From positions 122,393,121 to 122,457,120 of the forward strand of contig NC_091125.1 in assembly GCF_040183065.1 (NCBI RefSeq): a stretch of DNA of 64,000 bases, written 5' to 3'. Shown here piece by piece: positions 45,301-57,403 of this stretch. Position numbers and translations under genes: made by a program. The number at the start of each line of letters is the position of its first letter. Within the stretch, counting starts at the first letter, position 1. The stretch is from Periplaneta americana (Eukaryota > Arthropoda > Insecta > Blattodea > Blattidae). The notes under the pieces were generated by a model that saw only the letters and a list, made by a program, of their open reading frames with translations, did no database searches and was not told the DNA's origin.

Positions 45301-47917
45301 AAAACGTTTTGGTTGATAATCTTATAGAACTCCACGAAACAAATCGTCTGGTGCAAGTCAGGTCGATCTAACACTCTCTACTGTCGAGTTATGACTTCTG
45401 GAGTCATGCAGAAGGGTACTATTTTTAACCTATTCACTCACAGTCTTCACCAAGTGTTCAAGTTCATTCAACCGATCGCTCCGCCATACACATACTGAGA
45501 TGCGGACAAAGATTCTGCGTTAAAATCGTACCTATATTTCTATAATTATTAAATATAGTATCTGGTAAAGAAGGGACACTGATGTATTAATAATACTTAC
45601 ACAATCTGATCCCCACCCTATTGCTACACTTGCTGCTCCTCCGGCTGGTTCTTCGCCCGCTGCAGGAAGTTTGGTAGGTTGGACTTTACTGCTGTATGTG
45701 AGTGGAGGGTCCACCTACAGAACATAATAATAGAAGTACTTTCTCTATGTATCAAAATGTTGTTCTTGTCTTTCTTTGTATCAAAGTGTTGTTCTTGTCT
45801 TTCTTTGTAGCAAAGTGTTGTTCTTGTCTTTCTTTGTAGCAAAGTGTTGTTCTTGTCTTTCTTTGTAGCAAAGTGTTGTTCTTGTCTTTCTTTGTATCAA
45901 AGTGTTGTTCTTGTCTTTCTTTGTACCAAAGTGTTGTTCTTGTCTTTCCTTGTATCAAAGTGTTGTTCTTGTCTTTCTTTGTACCAAAGTGTTGTTCTTG
46001 TCTTTCTTTGTATCAAAGTGTTGTTCTTGTCTTTCTTTGTATCAAAGTGTTGTTCTTGTCTTTCTTTGTATCAAAGTGTTGTTCTTGTCTTTCGTTGTAT
46101 CCAAGTGTTGTTCTTGCCTTTCTTTGTATCAAAGTGGTGTTCTTGTCTTTCTTTGTAGCAAAGCGTTGTTCTTGTCTTTCATTGTACCAAAGTGTTGTTC
46201 TTGTCTTTCTTTGTAGCAAAGCGTTGTTCTTGTCTTTCTTTGTATCAAAGTGGTGTTCTTGTCTTTCTTTGTATCAAAGTGTTGTTCTTGTCTTTCTTTG
46301 TACCAAAGCGTTGTTCTTGTCTTTCTTTGTATCAAAGTGTTGTTCTTGTCTTTCTTTGTAGCAAAGCATTGCTCTTGTCTTTCTTTGTAGCAAAGCGTTG
46401 TTCTTGTCTTTCTTTGTAGCAAAGCGTTGTTCTTGTCCTTCTTGCAGTGAATGTTTACACCGTGCACATTAGCTCAGCGTAATCTTTGAAATGGGTAAAA
46501 TTTCTGCTATTTTTTTTTATCAAAAATCACTTCTTACTTTGTCTGCAAAAAATAAAACTACAAACCCTAATCTACATGCCACCAAAATTTCAGGACACTT
46601 CGAACTGTCAGAAATGGCGTCATATTTAAATGGTTTCGCGTTTTAAGTACGTCCTTGTATGCTTTAAAGTAATTTCTACACACTTGCACTTTCAGCACAT
46701 TTCTGCAAGTTCTATAAAGTGTAGTTACTTAAATTCAGTATCGTATTTTTTATGTGTTAGCAACAATATGAAATAAAAAAATAACATCTATTGTTGTGAC
46801 TCCCAAACTTTTTTGAAGATTCGACCCACTTTGGAGAAACGCTTTTGTTTGCTACTCAGCTCTATCCGAACCATGTAAAATCGAAACCAACGTAATTTTA
46901 CTCAGAACCAGAGCATACCACCCAACGAACGACCGAAAGGGAAATATGTGGTGCAACAAAGACATGAATTATCCAGAAGTAAGCTTAAAAAATTCGAATT
47001 ATATGTGAATTTTGGCATTGATTTGAATGGGAATTTCAAGCGGAATAAACATTTTTTCGATTTGCCCAATAATTCAAATTATCCACTATCGAATTAACAA
47101 ATCTCTACTGTATACATAGAGAATGAATCAATGCTTGTAATGCATTTTTGTATGTAAACTCTATAATATGTACCTTCATGATGCAATCCAATATTACTTA
47201 TGTATGTATGTATGTATGTATGTATGTATGTATGTATGTATGTATGTATGTATGTATGTATGTATGTATGTATGTATGTGTGCATATGTAACTTGAAAAA
47301 ACAGAAGCAGAAGAGCTAAATATATCAATAGATGTCATTAGCATGGATATTTCAATAGATATGTCAGAAGTCAAATAGACTCATATTGAATTTAATACAG
47401 ATATAGGGAATAATACAATGGAATTAAAATGGTCCAGAGACAAAGGAATGTTAGTCGAAAAGTTGACAGTCTAGGCAAAACTAAGAAACATAATAAAACC
47501 AGAAACGATGAAGGAAAGAACATCAAGAACAGCTTAGTTTAAAATGGATGAAGATACATAAAAATGTTTCATTTTTATCTGTAATGTTATAATACCCTTA
47601 TTAATTTTTGCGAGGCAAATATATTAAAGGAGATGTATTACCTTCACGACAGCAACATCATTATTCCAAAACGCGGAATTTATGTAATCTTCGTGATACA
47701 CCCAATCCACAGCATTGTGTAGAGAACCTCCTGTATTGTAATTGTTGCTGCCTGCTCGAACTGTATATACGTTGATGTCACCACTAAAATAAAATAATAA
47801 ACATAAAGTTATTATCAATTATCAAATGTCACGTTAATTTTCATCTCTTAATTCTGACCCTGGTTGAGTGGAAGGGAAGGCCTAATGGCCTTAACTCTGC
47901 CAAGAGAAATAAAACTC

Positions 47918-47987
<70 letters not shown>

Positions 47988-50900
47988 GTTTTATTGTTTC
48001 TGAAAATTGTTGTGTGCCAAATAACGCAGCTTATATCTTTCAGTTAAGTACTCGTAAATATAGGGACTCATCAGTGTCTAAATTTTACAATTCGGAGGTA
48101 AAGGAACAAGGCAAGTATTTCGATAAATTGTACCCTTACTAACATTTCAGGTAAACACATACGATTTGAAGGATGTATCCAAAATATACAGTTTTATAGT
48201 AATATGCGTTACAAGAGCGATTCAACTACGTTTCGCTTTTTCAATCTTTTCCTCGAACATGAAAACAAACATACCGCTCGTGTATCGTACATTATTTTGT
48301 GCGAAGATCGTTTATTACATACCTGAAAGACGAATTTCTAATTAGTTGCAATGAAATCTCCATATTGGTTTCCGTTTAATGACGGCAACTTCGGAAAACT
48401 AAAATATCTTTCTTCAACATTGTTGCTATAAAATGTTTTCTGTGTTTACTATACTCCAGCAGGCCGTGATATACGTCTGTCTTTTTTTTTTCCCTCAGTC
48501 TATAAATGCGAACTTAAAACAAACGGTAAGGTTATGTAATGGTTTATTTTTCATTTTAATATTTTAACAATATTATTTATATAACATATTGCAGTAATAA
48601 CATCGGCATCTGGAATCTTGTTGATTTTTTCCTTAATGTTACTTGTATCAGGAATGCAATAAGTTCCGTGGAGTAGTAGACTTTACTTAATTTTTGCAAA
48701 TATTTAAAAACAATAATTAACATTGCAATTTAGGTGAAATTGCAGTGGTAAGTTTCCAATTTATAATTATTACTATGTTAAACGTCTCTAAAAATAATAT
48801 GTTAAAAGCCTAAAGCAGTAAAATGAATGTCGCGCTTAAGCGGTAAGAAGAGGGAAATTATTATGTGTGTTACGTTGGGAATACTGAATGTGGTATTTCA
48901 CACTTACCGCGTATTGGTTCTGTGCGTAAAACAAGCAAATACGCACGATCTCGCACAAAAGTTATTTTAGGCTGAAAAGTAGTTATAAAATAAGACGTCA
49001 AGCGCAGAACTCTCACTTTATATCTACCGTATGAGGTTGAAAGAAACATTCTCCATCACACCAAAATACAAGAGAAATCCATAAATATCCCCAAAATATC
49101 ACCATTTTCAGAAGAAGTTTTTTTTCTTAAATCTAAATGATAATAAAAAATTCAACATGACCTTGAAATCTTTTATATAAATATCAATTTTTAAACTTTT
49201 AATTAAACTTCTTTACATAGGTACGAAATGAAATTTGTCAAATAATTTTTTACTACTTTTTAATTACGTTTAAGATTCCTGCTACTTTCTCGCTCTTGTA
49301 AACAAGATAAACATAATACAGTAGAACTTGGTTATAACGATATCCAAGGGACCTTAAAAATTATGTTGTTATAAACGAGTGTCGTAGTTACCGAAATTAG
49401 TATTATCAGTCTAGTGAGGTGGGAAATGAAAAATACTGTAACAAACTTAATTAGGCTTATTTTAGATTTATGTATCCACTTTTAAGCCTACCATGAACAT
49501 AATAAAATACAGGTACAATTATAAATACCGGTACAGTATTCTGTAGTAAAACAGTTTGTTCCGTACTCACTAAACTTCTTTACTTAGGAGCCAAGTAATC
49601 AGGCATTTTTACTCTGTTGATTCCTACTTGCCGTATACACACTTTCTAAATTACGTTCTACGAGTATGTTCATAATTTCAGTTACAATTTCACTGCTCCC
49701 TCCTCTAGCTTCGATCCATTCTGTTCAAATTAAAGCAACAATTTTATCCTTGCTCTTCCAGATTGTTTGAATTGTGAAATTAACTAGGCCAAACTCACGA
49801 CACATGTAAGCTTTTTTAATTCCATTCTCAATTTGATGAATGAAGTTAACTTTTTCTTCCAATGTTAAAACTCTTCTTTTAGTGGCCATACTGCGTTAAA
49901 ATGCGCCCATTTAGTGAAAACTTCCTATCGAAATTAATCTCAAGCAGCTACCGTTAATACCACATGAATTCATGGGGTGGGGAATCTGCCTACATTTAAG
50001 GTGTCTATGACAGATGGGGACAGTAAAGAATTTGCCAGGTTACCAGATTTCAACAAAATATTTCTTAAAATACTTTGGTTCTTAGAAAATCGTATTCCAA
50101 ACTGAGGTTGAAAATGACGTTATATGCGAGGTAGACGCATATACGTTTGCCGTATTAAGCAAGGTGGAAAAGCTTATGTCTTATGGGAAATTAGTTGGTA
50201 CCGCAGAATATTTGACTTACAGGCGAGGTGTCGCACAAAACGAGGTCGCTATAACCAAGTTCTACTGTATTAACATACATATATAAATACAGGTAACAAG
50301 CAACAACTTTTACTAAAACTTGAAACATTAATGAAACAAAAGTGCTTAAAAGTTGGGATGAGTTAGAAATTAATAATACTTATTCAGTTGCAGAAATAGA
50401 GGACAGAGGTGAGGCGAGAAATTAGCTTGGGTGGGGAGGGCTACGTTAAGATGTCATTGTGAAGTATTAATGTTTTAATAAGGCAACTATTCTTGTTTGG
50501 ATAATGTTCAAGCATTTACATACGTACGGTATTTAATAATTTTTATAAATTAATATATATTATGTAAAGTGATTACAATTTACCATATTTATTAATTTTA
50601 TATCGGCAACGAAAAAATTATAACTTGCATGCCTCAGTAAGAATGCAAGTGTACATTGATGCGTCTATTGTGGAGAAAATCAAAATTGTCTAAAATGGTG
50701 TCCATGTTGAGGTTCTTGGTTAATTACTTGGCTGCCTTAAGGACTCTCATGCCATTCGGTTACGGAGGAATTTTCTTATATTCCGCATACACAAAAATGA
50801 ACGTTCACACGAAGCGCTAGAAGATGGAATTGTCAACGCAATAACAGCTAAAAGAGGATAGCAATGGCAAAGAACGCTTTTAATAGAAAAAGGAACATCA

Positions 50901-52910
50901 TCTGCGGACCTCTGGAAAAAGAACTGAGGAAGAGACTAATGAAGTATTTTGTGTGGAGTGTATCATTATACGCGGAAGAAACATGGATATTACGACGAAG
51001 TGAAGAGAAGCGACTAGAAGCATTTGAAATGTGGATATGGAGAATAATGGAGCGTGTGAAATGGGCAGAAGAAAAAAGGAATTGTTAGGTCACTGGCTGA
51101 GAAGAAACTGCATGCTGAAGAATCCACTGGAAAGAATGGTGAACGGGAGAAGAGTTCAGGGCATAAGATCAGATGATAGACGATGTCATGATATATGGAT
51201 CATATGCGGAGACTAAGAGGAAGGCAGAAAATAGGAGAGATTGGAGAATGCTGGGTTTGCAGTGAAAGACCTACCCTTAGGCAGAAGAGGTAATATTAAA
51301 TATTTAAAAACCAATAATTAATGACATTGAATACCATGCGTTGATATTTCCTCACCTTCATTATTTCTTTTCATCCCTTATATCTTAAATTGGAACAATT
51401 GCGGAATGAAATTGCTACCGGAACGCCGACATTTTGATGGAAAAAAAGTTAAACTCAAATTGGAGCCAAAATTAGTCAAGGGCATTTCAAGGTTAAAAGG
51501 TTCCGTGGGAAATATGACTATTTTCAAGGCGAGGCTTAATTTTTTAAGGTCGTTCAGCTGAATAAAAATACTTGATTTTTGGTGAAAAGGTATTAAAGTT
51601 TTGGAGTATGTATAGATTTCTAGTGTATTTTTAATGATTGGCGTGGATTATTCCACCTCAGACAGTAGATACAGAATGAAAGCTCTGCTTCAGATGTCTC
51701 ATTCTACAGCGAAAAATTACTTCACAATGCAGGGGACATCGGGGAACAGTTAGAAATCTGCCAGACGGAATTTTTAAACAGGTTATACATGAATGGCTAA
51801 TTGTAAGACCTTTCTATAGTATTAATGAATTTATTGAGTGTAAAATAGATTCTTCTTTATTATTATTATTATTATTATTGTTGTTGTTGTTGTTATTATT
51901 ATTATTATTATTATTACTAGCCGTACCCGTGCGCTCCTCTGCACCTGTTAGAAATAAATATAAAGTAATTACATAATTAAAATAGGACTTTTGATCCAGG
52001 GAACATTCGTGTTTGATAGAAGGATAAATCGTTTAATATGTTACTTAATTTAAATTATATTTAAATAATTAAAATGCGGTCATTTTGGTCCAGAGAACAA
52101 CCATTTGGTGCAATGACAATTCCTTTGACATGTTTCTTAATAATTGTTATTACATGTAACCATAGTTTAATGAAAATTGACATATCATTTAGTTTTAATG
52201 TGTATATTTTATATTACTTGCTAGGCCTATATGTTTCAGAAGTTACTGTAATAACATTGTAGAATTATGTCCATCTAGAGAAACTACACTTTCCAATGGT
52301 GAAATAATAATTAAACAATTAATTAGCTTCCGATAATACTTCACACAAACACAGAAACATTCTCTTAGGCTATGTTTAATAGCTTTCGATTGTTATTGTC
52401 CAAGGCCCCTTATAGACGAAGTAATTTGTTTTTATTTCAGTACAGCACCTTAGATGGCGTTGTTATTGTAATTTTAAAACTCATTTATCTCATTAAATAT
52501 CAGTCCTATCAAAATTTTGTATAGAATAAAACTTATCGGAAATTATTTTTAAAGAATCTTTTGTTATGTAATATTTTTCACTAAAAGCAATAATAAGCGA
52601 GATATTTCTATTTATTTAATTCAGGCCCCCTTATAGCCCCCCTTTTAAATAAAGCATTTTGAATGTCATATAGCCTAAAATCTAAGTTACAACGAACTTA
52701 ATTTATATTCCAATTTTCATATAAATCGGTTCAGCCATTATCGCGTGAAAAGGTAACAAACATCCAGACAGACAGACAGACATACAAACAAAAATTAAAA
52801 AAAGCGAGTTTCGGTTTCAGGATGGTTAATTATACATGTTAACATCAATTATTTTTGGAAAATCGAAAATTACCAGAAAAATTTTGGCTACAGATTTATT
52901 ATTAGTATAG

Positions 52911-52973
<63 letters not shown>

Positions 52974-54961
52974 AGATTGCCCGCAATCCGTTGCTCGACT
53001 CACCGGTAAGCTGTAGCAGTGCTGGCGGGCGTTCAATTTCGTTACGGTAGGCCTAAAATTCCCGAGTGATGGGAACGGAGTGCGCGGACAGCGGAAAGCG
53101 TACGGAGTGTTTAGTTGACAAATGGAGTCACAAATAACACAAATAATGTTCAATAACAAGTGTAATACTACAACACTATGTAATAACATACGCTCAACAA
53201 ACACGTTCCCTGCATAGTGCGGTAACTTTTCGCTGCCTCTCTCCGTATACACTGCATAATCTCAGACAGTACTTAAGTAAGAAAACAGGAACAGTTTCTG
53301 ATTTTAACCCCACTATATCCTAATTCATAACTTACCCATAAATGCAGTGAGCTGCTGTGAGAATGAACTCGTTATTCAGAACTGTGGCTCCACAATAATG
53401 CCGACCATTCTTTTGCAACGACACCTGTAATTAAAAAAGTAGAACGTTTCCTAAAATCACACGGAAGAGATAACAATGTGGTACAATAGTGGCAAAAAAA
53501 AAAAACCGGACCGACCCTTGTAGCTGATTTCAGAGCCTTGTTCACTCCAGAGCACGATAGACAGGTAACTAAGACTTTCGTGGTTCGAATCCTGTCTGGG
53601 AAGGAAACTTTTTTTTGTTCCTTATTCAAATTTATTCCAAATTCTTTTCGATTACAGCGATATTTTACTACTTAATTAACTTATTTTTCCTAGAACATGA
53701 ATTTTACCAGCAATCGAAAAGTATTGGAAATAAATTTGAATAAGGAAAAAAAAAAAAGTTTCCTTCCCAGGCAGGATTCGAACCACGAAAGTCTTAGTTA
53801 CCAGTCCACCTTGCTCTGGAGTGAACAAGGCTCTAAAATCAGCTACAAGGGTCGGTCCGGTTTTTTTGCCACTACTGTACAACATCATTCATGCAAAAGG
53901 AAGGGTTTATTTGTGTTGTTTATGATGGCTTGTAGCAATGCTCTTGCTAAATCTCGTTTGCTAAGATGCTAATCAATTACATAATAATATAATCAGACAA
54001 CGAATCAACAGAAGGGAGTTAATATTAGTAAACTGAATTTTACAGAGATGTCAGATTCCAAAATTCTTCTTATCCAGTTCCTACAGTTTTCCATAAACCA
54101 CAAAAACATTTTTGTAAGTTATTTTTTCATAATCACTTAACCTGACGAGTTAAAAAATCAACAAAAGTAATAAAATCAGTCTGCAGAATTTCATCTTTCA
54201 AAATTTAAGAATGATAACAAAACAAGGCATAATATTTCGGATAAGACGTTGATTGGAACCGTACATCGATTAATACGGGTTTTACTGCAATTCAGAAATT
54301 TGAGGGTACTTGGAACCAAAACAAAAGAAGTTATTTACAAGCCCGTTTCTTTCTAAAACTTATAAAATATCAAACGAAAAATTATTAGTTACATTACTAA
54401 AAAAAGTATTATTATTATTATTATTATTATTACTATTACTTTATTTGAAAGACAATAAGTACACTTTTGATTGGCACTCCCGATGAAGCAAAAGCTTGTG
54501 GCCGGGAGTGGAGTTTACATTAAATAATTAAAAAGTAATATTAAAAGTTTAAGACTACACTAAAATAATTATTTAATTGTTTAATTTAAGTAATCAAATA
54601 TATGTAAGCAAAGTAAAGTGATGAATACCAAAATAATAATACAAGAAATAATAATATAATAAATACAGTTAAATTCTATCAGGTAAAACACAAAAGAGTT
54701 GGTTAACTAGAAAGTATAAGGGGCGATGGCCTCTTTAAACAATAATAAATAAAATGAAAAAGTATTAAATAATAATAAGTATTAAATACTATGCAGTAAT
54801 ATAATGAAGTAATATATTATATACATAGATAATACTTTAGTTCTACTCGATTTATTGAATTTTGAAAGATTCATAACATAAAATATTATATATATATTTT
54901 TTTTCTTCAAATATTTCATGTAAGAGAGAAATATAAAAAAATGAGAAAAAATGAAAAATAT

Positions 54962-55003
<42 letters not shown>

Positions 55004-55626
55004 CTAGAATACTAATCAGTACCTATATAAAATCAGTTGAAGTGCTTGCTTTTTAAATAATTTATTATTGGAAGATGCTAATTTTGAATGTTTTTAATGA
55101 AGTTATTATACAATCTCGGGCCGAAAGTAACTTCATTATTTCGAAATCATAAACCATATAATATACTATCATAAGTCATTAGTCTGATGATGAAAAATGA
55201 AAAAAAAAAAATTAATTAAACGAAAAGAATGTCTCTTGAATGTAAGGTGTAGGATATGAATAGAAAATAGGACATTGATGGTGCTGGTTTTCAAAATTCA
55301 TATTATTCAACTGCAATCAAGCAAGTAAGCCAGACAGATATAACCTTGTATAACTAGTAACCCAAGCTCTATGATGTAACTGACTAGCTATAAATTAAAA
55401 TACATTCCATATAGTTTTATTTAAATATCGAATTACGTTCATAAACTTTTAAATATTAATCAAATTCTTCTCTTAAACACGATATGAATGGAAAAAGAGC
55501 ATTATGGAACCATCATCATCTAAATCCAATATGAGGATGAGGTGATTAATGGAAACAACGTGAATAAGTTGGGTTTTGGACTCTACACACTAATGGGTGA
55601 GAAGTCTTTTGGGACATTGTACAGTT

Positions 55627-55691
<65 letters not shown>

Positions 55692-57359
55692 CTGTGGCGC
55701 TACAGCCAAGACCGACCAGCCGGCTGCTGGCCTCACGGCCACATGCCAAAGCAGAGGTGGACGATCATCCAACAAGAATGGAGGTATCGTGTGGTTAGCA
55801 CGATGAGTCCCCCAGCCGTTATAGCTGGTTTGCGTAACCGGATTTCGCTACCTATCGTAGCTCCCCAAGTGCATCACGATGCTGGGTGGGCACCGGTACC
55901 ATACACTGGCCAAAATTTCTTCCCCCATGAGGACTCGAACCAGCGCGCATTCCGTAACGCGAGTCTTACGCAGGATGCCTTAGACCACGACGCCACGGCA
56001 CGGGACTTGTACAGTTTTAACATTACAAATAAAAAGGGTAAAACGTAGCTTGGAACATCATGTGTCAATAGAATGACAGAAAAAAGGGAGTGGACTCTGA
56101 AACTACTGATAACATGATTTCATCCAAAAATAAATAAGGCGGATTTTGGGTGGAAGCGAAATAATACTGCAGATTTTCAGAGCGAATAGCTCATGTTGTA
56201 TGTACCAAAAAGTGCAATATCATATTGGTGGAAGTTCATAGTTTTGAAAAAAAAAAAAAAAAAAAAACTTTCTTTCTAAGAAACGTTTAACACCCTCTTA
56301 TTCGGTAACTATTTCGAGTAGGATCGTGACTTTTGTCCATATCCATAGATAATCTAATAAAGAATCATTTACCCCTCTGGCGTAATTCAATAGCGTGGAC
56401 GGTTTTCGTGTAAATTTAATTTAAAAACCATTAATTTCAAGTCACTGAACGTTACGAACAGATTGAAACGTCGCGTCGTAGCGAGAGAGGGTGTTTAGCT
56501 TACAGCAGACGTCTCAATAGGGCCTTCTCAGAGCACTTCCTCCTCTTTCTCTTTTTTAATGTAAGAGTGGAACAAGATGCAGGAGCAGTTCGTGTATCTC
56601 CGGATGACGTCATTGACCGCGACGTTTGAATAGACATCTGCAACCGCTACGATGTAACAGTCAGTCATTGTGTCCATCTCCGAGGAAAGAATGTTCTTAT
56701 AACCGCAAATGTATGAAGAAATAAAAGCTTTCATAGGGAAAGCGAAATTGTGGGAGACGCAAGTTTCAGTGGGTAACTGTTACCACTTTATTAATCTAAA
56801 ATTGTTACCTGATTTGAATCAAGACCAGTGTAACAAATATAATGAAATACTGAAGGACTTGAGAAAAGAATTTCAGGCCAGATTTAAGTTTTGAATAGTT
56901 CTAATTTAAAATAATTGCTTGTGGATTTCTAAGATGTTTAGGTTATTTTTAATTATTGAAAACATTACGAAATATATTATTTAACCATTATTGTAATTAA
57001 TATATTAATATTAGCGTAAAGTAAGAATACTTAAACAACCAACAAGTTTAATTGTAATTTTATTATTATTATTTAATTGATTTATATTTTATTAAATATA
57101 GTATAAACTTAAAAAAAGAGCGATACCAAAAACCTTTACTAGAAACGAAATATCGTTATTGTTTGGTCAACTGTCCGAAGACAGGTCTGAACCTCACAAG
57201 TGATACCAACAAGGCACCACTTATAAGTCAACTAGGCCAGGAGATAATGGAGTAAGGTGGCCAGTTCCTTGTGCTTAAATAATTACGTAACATGTATGGT
57301 TCTTTATGCTTCAGATGTCTTCTTTTTACTCATTGATAGTATATAATTAGAAAATAAAT

Positions 57360-57403
<44 letters not shown>

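Larger units (their letters stand above)
45715..47641 (-). other. Intron 4 of the protease gene
   Basis: 1927 bp. Contains the 29-bp minisatellite (45747-46443) and a (TATG)n microsatellite (47199-47280). The remainder has no recognised feature. Confidence 0.85.
47784..53335 (-). other. Intron 3 of the protease gene
   Basis: 5552 bp. Holds an (ATT)n-tailed element end (47867-47987), a pogo/Tigger-type element (49319-50267), a LINE fragment (50845-51290) and an (ATT)n-flanked repeat (51917-52910). The stretches 47990-49310 and 51290-51850 show nothing I recognise. Confidence 0.85.

Noticed and set aside
45844..46467. Overlapping frames up to 162 codons on both strands with 29-residue periodicity
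   Set aside because: A 29-bp unit without stops opens all frames on both strands; this is not coding evidence.
55542..56048. 168-codon frame with a poly-Asn stretch
   Set aside because: It covers an (AAT)n tail and a SINE in antisense; accidental.
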